Below are positions 45,867 through 54,677 of a DNA stretch of 64,000 nt, in pieces (position 1 is the first letter of the stretch; each line of letters opens with the position of its first letter). This DNA is from Rikenellaceae bacterium (GTDB taxonomy: Bacteria > Bacteroidota > Bacteroidia > Bacteroidales > Rikenellaceae). Below the pieces are notes generated by a model, which was given only the letters and a program-made list of their open reading frames with translations, was not told where the DNA came from and searched no databases. The position numbers were made by a program, and so were the translations under genes. The stretch is from NCBI GenBank assembly GCA_015059785.1, contig SUZS01000004.1:52285-116284 (forward strand), given 5' to 3'.

Positions 45867-46586
45867 TTATTCGTTTTCGTTATTTACTAAGTCTCTGATT
45901 ACAGCAGACGCGCAGCCGATACCAAATAGCGCGGGTAGGTATGAGATTGTGCCGACATTTGACTTCTTGTTCTGCTCCTCGCAGAGTATCATCGCCCCCT
46001 CAACGGGTGGCTCGGCAGAGAATACGGCCTTAAATCCACGGCGAATGCCCATCTTATGCAGTCGCTTGCGTAGCATATGTGCAAGAGGGCAGTGGTGGGT
46101 CTTTGAGATGTCGCAAATCTCCATCTTTGTTGGGTCGAGCTTTGCCCCCGCGCCCATAGAGCTTACAAGTGGGATGTTACGGTCAAGCGCCCCTTTGATA
46201 AGTGCCAACTTTGGAGATAGGGTGTCTATAGCATCAACGATGTAGTCAAAACGCTCACTGTCTAAAATCTCGTCAGTCTTTTCATCTTTTATATACTCTG
46301 GCACTACGCGCAACTGAAGGTCTGGGTTGATATCTAAAAGTCGCTCTGCAAGCACCTCGGTCTTCTGACGGCCGACAGTTGAGTGTAGTGCAATCAGTTG
46401 GCGATTTATGTTACTCAGACTTACGGAGTCGCTGTCGGCTATTGTAATCCTGCCTATCCCTGCGCGCGCGAGCATCTCGGCAGCGTATGCCCCTACGCCA
46501 CCAACGCCCACAACAAGGATATTTGACTCTTTAAGTCGCTTAAGACCCTCTTTGCCAAGTAGTAACTCGCTTCGCTCTAACCACAT
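45867..46586 (-). CDS. tcdA: tRNA threonylcarbamoyladenosine dehydratase
   Basis: A 239-aa E1-like adenylating enzyme. It has the nucleotide-binding loop VVGVGGVGAYAAEMLARAG (about 25-43), DSDSVSLSNINRQ and DAIDTLSPKLAL. This matches TcdA/CsdL, which cyclises t6A at position 37 of tRNAs reading ANN codons. Its start overlaps the TatD-like gene by 10 bp. Confidence 0.92.
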   Translation of the reverse strand: MWLERSELLLGKEGLKRLKESNILVVGVGGVGAYAAEMLARAGIGRITIADSDSVSLSNINRQLIALHSTVGRQKTEVLAERLLDINPDLQLRVVPEYIKDEKTDEILDSERFDYIVDAIDTLSPKLALIKGALDRNIPLVSSMGAGAKLDPTKMEICDISKTHHCPLAHMLRKRLHKMGIRRGFKAVFSAEPPVEGAMILCEEQNKKSNVGTISYLPALFGIGCASAVIRDLVNNENE

Positions 46587-47158
46587 ATACGCTTGAAATT
46601 TTCGTGTGTTATATACTCCAAAATTCTTACTGGCACGGCGAGCACCTCTGCCGCCTTGCTGTATATCTCCTCAATATCTATACTACTCTCGTCTGTCTCA
46701 AAAAATAGACGGTCTACAGGTGTGACTTTCATCGCCTCTATGCTCTTTGGAGAGCGGAAAGTTCGCTCGCCAAAAGAGAGGTAATAGCCGCGACTTGTGG
46801 CTGAAAGAGCCTGCTCAGGCGAGCCAATAAAGCCGTGGAAGATTACAAATTTAAGACGATACTTCTCCAATATCTTCATTGTCGGTTCAAAAGCTCTTAC
46901 GCAGTGCAGAACAACTCCCTTGCCATACTGCTGAGCCACCTCTAACTGCGCCTTGAAAACTAACTCTTGACTCTCTCTGTTTGCTTTACAGCTGTAGTCT
47001 AAGCCAATCTCGCCAATGGCATCAACGCTCTGCGCACCGCGCTCTATGGCAAGCACAGAGTCGGTCGTTGCCCTCTCTGCATCGTAGGGGTGAATGCCTA
47101 ATGTAGAGAGAGTTAACTCACTCTGTTTAGGACTATGTGTGTGGATATTGATAATCAT
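46577..47158 (-). CDS. Short TatD-family metal-dependent hydrolase
   Basis: A 193-aa TatD relative. Metal-site motifs are visible: NIHTHSP at the N-terminus, GEIGLDYS, LHCVRAFEP, FHGFIGS and ETDESS at the C-terminal end. Typical TatD DNases have about 260 residues, so loops are shortened, but the main ligands seem present. Possible 3'-5' DNase or other phosphohydrolase. It is the first gene of a minus-strand operon. Confidence 0.88.
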   Translation of the reverse strand: MIINIHTHSPKQSELTLSTLGIHPYDAERATTDSVLAIERGAQSVDAIGEIGLDYSCKANRESQELVFKAQLEVAQQYGKGVVLHCVRAFEPTMKILEKYRLKFVIFHGFIGSPEQALSATSRGYYLSFGERTFRSPKSIEAMKVTPVDRLFFETDESSIDIEEIYSKAAEVLAVPVRILEYITHENFKRICG

Positions 47159-47214
47159 AACGCAAAAATAGCAAAAAAAGTGTGAGAAACTGCTTCTAAC
47201 TGGAAAAAAATTAG

Positions 47215-47222
47215 TATCTTCG
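47215..47222 (+). promoter_or_regulatory. -7 box of the nqr operon promoter
   Basis: TATCTTCG, one base off TAnnTTTG, about 59 bp before the nqrA ATG. The -33 region is unclear. Confidence 0.5.
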
Positions 47223-47280
47223 CGGGCGAAAATGTCTATTTAATCAATTATATCAACAAACAATTAAAACAGTTTTAACA

Positions 47281-48624
47281 ATGTCAAAAACTATTAAGCT
47301 GTGCAAAGGTTTGGATATCAAGTTGCAGGGTGCTGCAGAGAAGAAGACTACCGAGGTAGGTTTGGCTTCTACATATGCAGTTACGCCGCTGGACTTTGAG
47401 GGTATCGTTCCTAAGATGCTGGTTAAGGTTGGCGATGCAGTTAAGGCAGGTACGCCGTTGTTCTTCAACAAGAATAACGCGTCGGTTGTTTTCACTTCAC
47501 CAGTAAGCGGTACTGTTGCTGCTGTGGTTCGTGGTGAGAAGCGCCGTATCCTTGCTGTAGAGATTACTGCTGACAAGACCATCGCATACGAGGAGTTTGA
47601 GACCCTTGATGTTGCAAAGGCTACTCGCGACCAGATTGTTGAACTTTTGCTCAAGTCGGGTCTTTGGACACTGCTCATTCAGCGTCCGTATGGCATTATT
47701 GCAAATCCTGCAGATATGCCAAAGTCGATTTTTGTTTCTGCATTTGATTCAGCTCCACTCGCTCCAGATTATGGCTACACTCTGGCAGCAGACAAGCAGG
47801 CTCTGCAGAAGGGTTTTGAGGTTCTTGCTCGCCTTACTACTGGTAAGGTACACTTGAGCTACAACGCTCAGGCTGAGGCTCCAGCATTTACTGGTGTTGA
47901 GCTTCACGCTTTCCAGGGCAAGCACCCTGCAGGTAATGTAGGTGTTCAGATTCATCACATCGACCCAATTAATAAGGGTGAGAAGGTTTGGACCGTTGGT
48001 TACTCAGATGTTGCTATCATCGGCCGCCTCTTCCTCACTGGTAAGGTTGATATGACCCGTACTATTGCCGTTACAGGCGCAGAGGTTAAATCTCCTGCAT
48101 ATGTAAAGGTTGTTGCTGGTGCAAAACTCGACTCTATCCTTAAGGGCCAGGTTGCAGTTGATGCAAATGTTCGTTACATCTCTGGTAATGTTCTTACTGG
48201 TCGCAATGTTGGCGCAGAGGGCTATCTGGGCTACTATGCAAACCAGATTACCGTTATCCCAGAGGGCGATCACTATGAGCTTCTTGGTTGGGCAATGCCT
48301 CGCTTTAGCAAGTTCTCTGTATCTCGCGCATATCTCTCTTGGCTGTTCCCTAACCGTAAGTACAATCTCGATACCAATCTTAACGGTGAGGAGCGTGCTT
48401 TCGTCGTTACAGGCCTTTATGAGAAGTATCTGCCTATGGATATCTATCCAATGCACCTGCTCAAGGCTATCCTTGCTGGCGATTTGGATAAGATGGAGGC
48501 TCTGGGTATCTATGAGGTTGTTGAGGAGGACTTCGCTCTGTGTGAGTTCGTTGACCCATCTAAGACTGAGATGCAGCAGATTATCCGCAATGGTATTAAC
48601 TTAATGATTAAGGAGGGTGAGTAA
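47281..48624 (+). CDS. nqrA: Na+-translocating NADH:quinone reductase subunit A
   Basis: A 447-aa NqrA: an N-terminal barrel-sandwich region (KLCKGLDIKLQGAAEK; VKVGDAVKAGTPLF), the segment GLWTLLIQRPYGIIANP, and C-terminal GNVLTGRNVGAEGYLGYY. This peripheral subunit works with NqrB to reduce ubiquinone or menaquinone. It is the first gene of nqrABCDEF; its stop overlaps the nqrB start (TAATG). Confidence 0.96.
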   Translation: MSKTIKLCKGLDIKLQGAAEKKTTEVGLASTYAVTPLDFEGIVPKMLVKVGDAVKAGTPLFFNKNNASVVFTSPVSGTVAAVVRGEKRRILAVEITADKTIAYEEFETLDVAKATRDQIVELLLKSGLWTLLIQRPYGIIANPADMPKSIFVSAFDSAPLAPDYGYTLAADKQALQKGFEVLARLTTGKVHLSYNAQAEAPAFTGVELHAFQGKHPAGNVGVQIHHIDPINKGEKVWTVGYSDVAIIGRLFLTGKVDMTRTIAVTGAEVKSPAYVKVVAGAKLDSILKGQVAVDANVRYISGNVLTGRNVGAEGYLGYYANQITVIPEGDHYELLGWAMPRFSKFSVSRAYLSWLFPNRKYNLDTNLNGEERAFVVTGLYEKYLPMDIYPMHLLKAILAGDLDKMEALGIYEVVEEDFALCEFVDPSKTEMQQIIRNGINLMIKEGE

Positions 48625-49754
48625 TGAAGGCACTTCGTTCAATAGTTGATAAACTCAAGCCTACTTTCTCCAAGGGAGGTAAGTTGGCTTTCCTTGAGTC
48701 CACTTTTGATGGATTTGAGACTTTCCTTTTTGTTCCTAACAAGACTACTCAGCATGGTGCTCATGTTCGTGACTGTAACGATATGAAGCGTACTATGATT
48801 ATGGTTGTCATCGCTCTTATCCCTGCACTGCTCTTCGGTTGCTACAACACTGGTATTCAGGTAGGCCTTGAGGGCTGGACAGCATTCTTCTACGGTCTTG
48901 TTCGTATCCTTCCAATGATTGCTACAACTTATATCGTTGGTCTGGGTATTGAGTTTACTGCAGCACAGCTTCGTGGTCACGCCATTAACGAGGGTTTCCT
49001 TGTTTCTGGTCTGCTTATTCCACTTGTAATGCCTGTAAGCACTCCACTTTGGATGGTTGCTATTGGTACTGCATTCGCTGTTATCTTTGGTAAGGAGGTA
49101 TTTGGTGGTACTGGTATGAATGTATTCAACCCTGCAGTTCTTGCTCGTGCATTCGTATTCTTTGCTTACACTCCACAGATGTCAGGTGAGAAGGTTTGGT
49201 ACTCTGACTGGACAATGATGGGTGCGCAGGTTGATGGTGTAACTGGTGCTACAGCTCTTGAGCAGCTCGCAACAACTGGTTCTATGCAGTGGAGCGCAAT
49301 GGATGCCTTCCTCGGCTTTATCCCAGGCTCATTTGGTGAGACATCAACACTTGCAATCCTTATCGGTGCTGCAATCCTGCTCTTTACAGGTATCGCATCT
49401 TGGAAGACTATGGTCTCTGTATTTGTCGGTGGTGCTGCAACAGCATATCTGTTCAGCGCACTTGGTTGCTTTGACTATCCTGCATACTATCACCTTCTTG
49501 TTGGTGGTTTTGCTTTCGGTGCTGTCTTTATGGCAACTGACCCTGTAACCTCTGCACAGACCTCTACTGGTAAGTATATCGTAGGTTTTATGACAGGTGC
49601 TATTGCAATCCTCATCCGTCAGGTAAATCCTGCATATCCAGAGGGTATGATGCTCTCAATCCTGTTTATGAATGCTCTTGCTCCACTTGTAGACTACTTC
49701 GTTGTTGAGGCAAACATTCGTCGTCGTGCTAATCGTGTTAAATCTGTAAAGTAG
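48624..49754 (+). CDS. nqrB: Na+-translocating NADH:quinone reductase subunit B
   Basis: A 376-aa multi-TM protein. The FMN attachment motif DGVTGATALE places covalent FMN on Thr210; GKEVFGGTGMNVFNPAVLARAF is the conserved loop. It carries part of the Na+ path and a riboflavin/quinone site. It starts on the last base of nqrA. Confidence 0.96.
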   Translation: MKALRSIVDKLKPTFSKGGKLAFLESTFDGFETFLFVPNKTTQHGAHVRDCNDMKRTMIMVVIALIPALLFGCYNTGIQVGLEGWTAFFYGLVRILPMIATTYIVGLGIEFTAAQLRGHAINEGFLVSGLLIPLVMPVSTPLWMVAIGTAFAVIFGKEVFGGTGMNVFNPAVLARAFVFFAYTPQMSGEKVWYSDWTMMGAQVDGVTGATALEQLATTGSMQWSAMDAFLGFIPGSFGETSTLAILIGAAILLFTGIASWKTMVSVFVGGAATAYLFSALGCFDYPAYYHLLVGGFAFGAVFMATDPVTSAQTSTGKYIVGFMTGAIAILIRQVNPAYPEGMMLSILFMNALAPLVDYFVVEANIRRRANRVKSVK

Positions 49755-49765
49755 GAGGAGGGGTT

Positions 49766-50491
49766 ATGAAAGTAAATACAAATAGTAATACCTATATTAT
49801 TATCTACTCGGTAATAATGGTAGTTATCGTTGCAGTACTGCTCTCTGTAGCTGCTCTTGGTCTTGCACCACGCCAGCAGGAGAATATGCTCAATGAGAAG
49901 AAGACACAGATTGTTAAGGCACTGGGCGAGGACCCTGCAACAGTAGCTTACGACAGCGTAATTACTAAGGCAGTAATCCTTGATCAGACTGGCGCAGTAG
50001 TTTCAGAGGATGTTAATGAGGTTTTTGAGGCTCTTAACGACCTTAAGGGTAGCTTTGCGGCTAACCGCTTCCCACTCTTCGTCGCTACTTCAGGCGTTGT
50101 TGCACCTCTCTATGGTGCAGGTCTTTGGGGCCCAATCTGGGGCTATATCGCTCTTGATACTGATATGAATACCGTAAAGGGTATCGTTCTTGACCACTCT
50201 GGTGAGACTCCAGGTCTTGGTGCAGAGATTACTACTCCAAAGCATCAGGCAATGTATGTTGGCAAGAGCGTTTACGAGAATGACCAGCTCGTAGGTATCA
50301 CTCTTAAGAAGGGTGGTGCTGAGAAGGGTAACCCACATCAGGTTGACGCAATTACAGGTGGAACAAAGACCTCTGACGGTGTGACAGCAATGATTTCTGA
50401 CTGCCTCAATTATTACAAGCCTTACTTTGATGCTGCTCGCGCTGCTGCGACTGCTACTGTTGAGGCTGAGTCTAACACATTAAACGAGTAA
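49766..50491 (+). CDS. nqrC: Na+-translocating NADH:quinone reductase subunit C
   Basis: A 241-aa protein with one N-terminal TM anchor (about 10-32). The FMN-binding domain contains [19 protein letters not shown] and the attachment motif [13 protein letters not shown] (Thr200). The usual SGAT is TGGT here, with the FMN threonine kept. It starts 11 bp after nqrB. Confidence 0.96.
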   Translation: MKVNTNSNTYIIIYSVIMVVIVAVLLSVAALGLAPRQQENMLNEKKTQIVKALGEDPATVAYDSVITKAVILDQTGAVVSEDVNEVFEALNDLKGSFAANRFPLFVATSGVVAPLYGAGLWGPIWGYIALDTDMNTVKGIVLDHSGETPGLGAEITTPKHQAMYVGKSVYENDQLVGITLKKGGAEKGNPHQVDAITGGTKTSDGVTAMISDCLNYYKPYFDAARAAATATVEAESNTLNE

Positions 50492-50495
50492 AACA

Positions 50496-51125
50496 ATGGC
50501 AAGTAAGAGTTTGAAAAATTTGACAGCGCCACTCTCTGGCAATAACCCTGTCATCGTACAGATTCTGGGAATCTGTTCAGCTTTGGCGGTTACCGTACAG
50601 CTCAAGCCTGCAATTGTTATGGGCTTGTCAGTAATGGTGGTAACAGCATTCTCTAACCTTGTGATGTCACTGCTGCGTAACGGTGTGCCTTCTCGCATCC
50701 GTATTATCGTTCAGCTTGTGGTTATCGCAACGTTGGTAATCCTTGTAGACCAGGTGCTCAAGGCATTTGTTTATGATGTCTCTAAGCAGCTCTCTGTCTA
50801 TGTGGGTCTGATTATTACAAACTGTATCGTTATGGGTCGTGTTGAGGCATTTGCTCTTCAGAACAAGCCTTGGGACTCTTTCCTTGACGGTATTGGTAAT
50901 GGTCTTGGTTATGCATCTATTCTGGTGATTATCGCATTCTTCCGCGAGCTTCTCGGCTCTGGTTCACTCTTTGGCTTCCGTATTATCCCAGAGAGCTGGT
51001 ACCTTGCAGAGGGCGGTTTCTACTCAAACTGCGGTCTTATGCTCTTCCCACCAATGGCTCTGATTATCGTAGGTTGCATTATCTGGGCTCATCGTTCATT
51101 CAATAAGGATTTACAGGAAAAATAG
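50496..51125 (+). CDS. nqrD: Na+-translocating NADH:quinone reductase subunit D
   Basis: A 209-aa integral membrane subunit with about six TM helices. [18 protein letters not shown] and [16 protein letters not shown] are typical of NqrD/RnfE. With NqrE it binds an iron centre within the membrane. It starts 4 bp after nqrC. Confidence 0.95.
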   Translation: MASKSLKNLTAPLSGNNPVIVQILGICSALAVTVQLKPAIVMGLSVMVVTAFSNLVMSLLRNGVPSRIRIIVQLVVIATLVILVDQVLKAFVYDVSKQLSVYVGLIITNCIVMGRVEAFALQNKPWDSFLDGIGNGLGYASILVIIAFFRELLGSGSLFGFRIIPESWYLAEGGFYSNCGLMLFPPMALIIVGCIIWAHRSFNKDLQEK

Positions 51126-51136
51126 GAGGATAGACA

Positions 51137-51745
51137 ATGGAGACTTTGAATTTATTTATCAGCTCGATTTTTATCGACAACATGGTGTTTGCATTCTTCT
51201 TCGGAATGTGCTCCTATATCGCTGTATCTAAGAGTGTGAAGACAGCTCTTGGCCTCGGTCTTGCTGTTACTTTCGTGCAGACAATGACTGTGCCTCTCAA
51301 CTACCTTCTCAACCAGTATGTGCTTGCTCCAAATGCACTTGTTGAGGGTGTTGATTTGTCGTTCCTCTCATTTATCATCTTTATTGCCGTTATTGCTGCA
51401 TTCGTGCAGCTGGTAGAGATGGTTGTTGAGAAGTTCTCGCCTACACTCTATAACCAGCTTGGTATCTTCTTGCCGCTTATCGCTGTAAACTGCGCAATTA
51501 TGGGTGGTTCTCTCTTTATGCAGCAGATGGTAGGTGCTGGTGAGATTAACAACTTCGGTCAGTCTGTAGTTTACGGTTTGGGTTCAGGTATTGGTTGGTG
51601 GATTGCTATCGTTATGATGGCTGCTATCCGCGAGCGTTGCACCTACTCAAACATCCCTGCAGCTCTGAAGGGTCCGGGTATTGCCTTCATTATCACAGGT
51701 CTGCTCGGTATCGCGTTTATGATCTTCTCTGGTATTCAGTTGTAA
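51137..51745 (+). CDS. nqrE: Na+-translocating NADH:quinone reductase subunit E
   Basis: A 202-aa membrane subunit homologous to NqrD with inverted topology. [19 protein letters not shown] and [13 protein letters not shown] hold the conserved cysteines facing the iron site shared with NqrD. It starts 11 bp after nqrD. Confidence 0.95.
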   Translation: METLNLFISSIFIDNMVFAFFFGMCSYIAVSKSVKTALGLGLAVTFVQTMTVPLNYLLNQYVLAPNALVEGVDLSFLSFIIFIAVIAAFVQLVEMVVEKFSPTLYNQLGIFLPLIAVNCAIMGGSLFMQQMVGAGEINNFGQSVVYGLGSGIGWWIAIVMMAAIRERCTYSNIPAALKGPGIAFIITGLLGIAFMIFSGIQL

Positions 51746-51766
51746 ACCTTTATAAAGAGTATAAAA

Positions 51767-53023
51767 ATGGGAAAAGTAATTTTAGTTGCAATTGTTGCCT
51801 TTCTTGTAGTGACACTCATTCTGGTGGCTCTACTGCTCTTTGCAAAGGCAAAACTTACCTCATCTGGTAAGGTTACAATTGATATCAACGACGGTAAGAA
51901 GGTCGTTGATGTTGAGGCAGGTGGTAACCTGCTCGCTACTCTTGCTACTGCCGACATCTTCCTTCCATCAGCTTGTGGTGGTAAGGGTGCTTGCGGTCAG
52001 TGCAAGTGTCAGGTCCTTGAGGGTGGTGGCGAGGTGCTGCCTACCGAGAAGGGCTTCTTTAACCGCGCACAGATTCGCGACCACTGGCGTCTTGGTTGCC
52101 AGGTAAAGGTTAAGGAGAATATGCGTATCGCTGTTCCATCTTCAGTGCTTAGCATTAAGAAGTGGGAGTGCGAGGTTGTCTCTAACCACAATGTGGCTAC
52201 ATTTATCAAGGAGTTTGTTGTTAAGCTTCCAGAGGGTGAGCACCTGAACTTCCGTTCTGGTGGTTATATCCAGATTGATGTGCCAGCAATCACTGTGAAC
52301 TATAAGGATATTGATGTTGATCCACAGTACGAGGAGGATTGGGTTAAGTTCGGCCTTCGTGACCTTGTAATGGTTAACCCAGAACCACAGGTTCGTGCAT
52401 ACTCTTGCGCAACTTACCCTGCTGAGGGCGATATCATCCGCCTTAATGTTCGTATCGCAACCCCTCCATTTGGCCCAGATCGTAAGATGCTCCCTGTAAA
52501 TCCGGGTGTATGTTCTTCTTACATCTACTCACTCAAGCCAGGAGATAAGATTACAATGTCTGGTCCATTTGGTGAGTTCTTCTTGCCAGATAACCTTCCA
52601 GATGATCAGGAGCTTATCTTTATCGGTGGTGGAGCAGGTATGGCGCCTATGCGTAGCCACATTATGCACCTGTTTAAGACCGAGAAAACTAAGCGTCCAG
52701 TAACCTTCTGGTACGGTGCTCGTTCACTTAAGGAGGCATTCTATCTTGAGGATTACGCAGAGATTGAGCGCGACTTCCCTAACTTTAAGTTCAACCTTGC
52801 TCTTGACCGCCCAGATCCAGAGGCAGACGCAGCAGGTGTGGACTACAAGGTGGGCTTCGTACACAATGTTCTGTTTGAGAACTACCTCAAGAACCACGAG
52901 GACCCAGAGGGATGTATCTACCTTATGTGTGGACCTCCAATGATGGTTGCTTCAGTAGAGAAGCTTCTTGATTCACTCGGAGTGCCGCCAGAGAATATTC
53001 TGTACGATAACTTCGGCGCATAA
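51767..53023 (+). CDS. nqrF: Na+-translocating NADH:quinone reductase subunit F
   Basis: A 418-aa protein: one N-terminal TM helix (about 4-25), a [2Fe-2S] ferredoxin domain with Cys70, Cys76, Cys79 and Cys111, then an FAD domain (RAYSCATYP) and an NADH domain (IGGGAGMAPMRSH; MCGPPMMV). It is the electron entry point of the complex. The last codons and stop merge into a long palindrome that carries the terminator. Confidence 0.96.
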   Translation: MGKVILVAIVAFLVVTLILVALLLFAKAKLTSSGKVTIDINDGKKVVDVEAGGNLLATLATADIFLPSACGGKGACGQCKCQVLEGGGEVLPTEKGFFNRAQIRDHWRLGCQVKVKENMRIAVPSSVLSIKKWECEVVSNHNVATFIKEFVVKLPEGEHLNFRSGGYIQIDVPAITVNYKDIDVDPQYEEDWVKFGLRDLVMVNPEPQVRAYSCATYPAEGDIIRLNVRIATPPFGPDRKMLPVNPGVCSSYIYSLKPGDKITMSGPFGEFFLPDNLPDDQELIFIGGGAGMAPMRSHIMHLFKTEKTKRPVTFWYGARSLKEAFYLEDYAEIERDFPNFKFNLALDRPDPEADAAGVDYKVGFVHNVLFENYLKNHEDPEGCIYLMCGPPMMVASVEKLLDSLGVPPENILYDNFGA

Positions 53024-53149
53024 TTTAGCGTGATAAGGGCGGAACTACTTCCGCTAACAAAAAAATTAGCTATGGCTGTACAGCGATGTACTATCCATAG
53101 CTAATTTTTTTGCCGAGCGTGGTATTTCCACCCTTCTGACGCTAAATTA
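53021..53149. repeat. 129-bp imperfect palindrome after nqrF
   Basis: Two 55-bp arms (53021-53075 and 53095-53149) match in inverted orientation at 43 of 55 positions. The ends are perfect (TAATTTAGCGT) and so is the inner 18 bp. The loop holds another small palindrome (GTACA-GCGA-TGTAC, 53078-53091). It begins with the nqrF stop codon. It could be a MITE-like insertion or an enlarged terminator. Confidence 0.8.
53059..53111 (+). terminator. Terminator of the nqr operon
   Basis: The inner part of the palindrome: a 17-bp stem AAAAAAATTAGCTATGG / CCATAGCTAATTTTTTT with a 19-nt loop and the 3' arm ending in seven T. It can act on both strands. Confidence 0.8.
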
Positions 53150-53242
53150 ACCATTATCCATTAGCCGTTAGCCGTTATGGGATGGCCTTATGTGAATTAT
53201 GTTTGCTTGTTAATAAATTACTTATTCTATTGCTGATTGTTG

Positions 53243-53271
53243 TTGCTTTTGTAAAATTTTAGTTATATTTG
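53243..53271 (+). promoter_or_regulatory. Promoter of the structured leader and small secreted protein
   Basis: TTG at 53243-53245, 18-bp spacer, TATATTTG at 53264-53271. A start near 53278 would give a leader of about 245 nt before the first credible ATG. Confidence 0.65.
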
Positions 53272-53277
53272 TAAAAC

Positions 53278-53522
53278 ATATTGACAAACACGGAAAGTGT
53301 AGTCTGTTCTTGAACTGTGAACGTAGGAAATTCGCAATCAAATGAGAATGGGCATACATCTTGCCGCGTCGAATCCGTATTTACGGGTCAGGCGTGGGAG
53401 CTGTTGCATATTTTATTTTGATGGGTATCCTACGACCTACAGTTCTAAAATAGGCTTTCGGCACCACGCTTTCTTATTGATTTTATGCGATGTAGGTGCC
53501 ACTCGCACAAATTTTAAGCCTT
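53278..53522 (+). ncRNA. Candidate structured leader RNA with alternative helices
   Basis: No convincing coding sequence fills these 245 nt. GAACTGT plus CGTAGG (53312-53327) can pair with CCTACG plus ACAGTTC (53429-53445), a two-part helix around about 100 nt. GGCACC (53460-53465) pairs with GGTGCC (53495-53500). ACCTAC (53435-53440) can instead pair with GTAGGT (53492-53497), which would compete with both. A small hairpin CCGT-ATTT-ACGG is at 53375-53386. I have an impression of similar sequences in other Bacteroidales genomes but cannot verify it. A riboswitch, attenuator or small RNA is possible. Confidence 0.55.
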
Positions 53523-54074
53523 ATGAAAAAACTTCTAATTGCATTGGCACTGCTTATTGGCACATCAGCTACAGCCCAAGAAAAGGATGTGACGAAATTT
53601 CTTGGTATTCCTGTTGATGGCTTCAAATCTGAAATGATTGAAAAGTTAAAAGAGAAAGGATTCGTGCCTACTTATTCAGATTATTTGACAGGAGAGTTTA
53701 ATGGAACAAATGTTGATTTAGTTCCTGTAACGAATAATAACAAAGTGTATAGAATAGCTGTGTTTGATAAAAATTATTTAGAAGAGACTGATATTAAAAT
53801 TCGTTTTAATAAATTATGTAATCAATTTGAAAACAATCCTCGTTATAAAAAGATATCAGTTGATAATTTTCAAATATCTGAAAGCGAAAAGATATCTTAT
53901 AATATTACAGTTAATAAAAAGCGTTATGAGGCCTCTTATTACCAAGTGTCTGAAAATGGGACTCCTTGTTTTTACAAGAATGTGTGGTTTATGATTGATG
54001 ACAAATATGGACAGTACCGCATTATAATGTTTTACGATAATTTACTTAACCAAGCAAACGGAGAGGATTTATAG
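53523..54074 (+). CDS. Small secreted hypothetical protein
   Basis: A 183-aa protein starting MKKLLIALALLIGTSATAQ, a clear signal peptide. I rejected the in-frame GTG at 53496 because it would lie inside the leader helix and mask the signal. The mature part opens FLGIPVDGFKSEMIEKLKEK and looks like a small alpha/beta domain of about 160 residues. I do not recognise the family. It is AT-rich compared with nqr and follows the structured leader directly. Confidence 0.8.
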   Translation: MKKLLIALALLIGTSATAQEKDVTKFLGIPVDGFKSEMIEKLKEKGFVPTYSDYLTGEFNGTNVDLVPVTNNNKVYRIAVFDKNYLEETDIKIRFNKLCNQFENNPRYKKISVDNFQISESEKISYNITVNKKRYEASYYQVSENGTPCFYKNVWFMIDDKYGQYRIIMFYDNLLNQANGEDL

Positions 54075-54098
54075 TATATAACGCAAAACAGACTTATT

Positions 54099-54488
54099 AT
54101 GAAGAACTTTTTAATTTTTGTTGCGGGCTTTATCGCAGGTATAATTTCACTATTACTTTTTGCAGCTATTTTATCGGATGATTCGTTAGATATACCAGGA
54201 CTGACGCTCTTTGAGCAACCTGCAGAGAGTTTGAGTGTCCGCGACTTTGAGGTATTTCAGTCTATTGATAAAGGAGCCGCTTTGGCTCGCGAAATAAACC
54301 CAAATAGAGGCTGGTTTGATACGGGCTTGCTTGTATTGCTTATAAGTGACGATGGAGAATATTATTATGATGAACAAATTGTTGGTGTTCCAGAAGGCAA
54401 ATGTATGCGACAAGTAGGCGTATATACTTACACTACAAAGTCTGAAGATCGCAAGACTATCCCAGCTGTCAAGATAATGGATAGATAA
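54099..54488 (+). CDS. Small membrane-anchored hypothetical protein
   Basis: A 129-aa protein with one N-terminal TM segment (about 4-25, IFVAGFIAGIISLLLFAAIL) and a small extracytoplasmic domain of about 100 residues ending VGVYTYTTKSEDRKTIPAVKI. No family recognised. It starts 24 bp after the secreted protein gene and is probably on the same transcript. Confidence 0.7.
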   Translation: MKNFLIFVAGFIAGIISLLLFAAILSDDSLDIPGLTLFEQPAESLSVRDFEVFQSIDKGAALAREINPNRGWFDTGLLVLLISDDGEYYYDEQIVGVPEGKCMRQVGVYTYTTKSEDRKTIPAVKIMDR

Positions 54489-54529
54489 CCTCCGCCTTAA
54501 AATCAATTTTTATTTTGTCGAGAGGATGG

Positions 54530-54607
54530 AAATTAAGGAAGTTAGTGAAGTTAGTGAGGTTAGAAGATTGTCGCTAAATTCACTAATTTCCCTAATCTCA
54601 TTAAATT
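54530..54607. repeat. Imperfect inverted repeat with GTTAGTGA tandem units
   Basis: The left arm holds three copies of a GTTAGTGA-like unit. The right arm (CTAAATTCACTAATTTCC and following) is largely its reverse complement with one gap. It lies in the 186-bp gap between convergent genes, just before a terminator. Confidence 0.5.
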
Positions 54608-54647
54608 TTACTGTTGGCTAATAGCTAAAGGCCAACAGCTAATAGCC

Positions 54648-54677
54648 AAAAAAAAGACCCCGAAGGGTCTTTTTTTA
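54648..54677. terminator. Bidirectional terminator between convergent genes
   Basis: AAAAAAAAGACCC, loop CGAA, GGGTCTTTTTTT. The plus-strand T run overlaps the stop codon of the acyl-CoA ligase gene. It serves the small secreted/membrane protein genes and, as A/T tails exist on both sides, the ligase operon. Confidence 0.9.

Noticed and set aside
53342..53617. A 91-codon open frame overlapping the leader RNA
   Set aside because: It has no signal or domain character, overlaps the better-supported secreted protein in another frame, and its DNA is explained by paired RNA helices.
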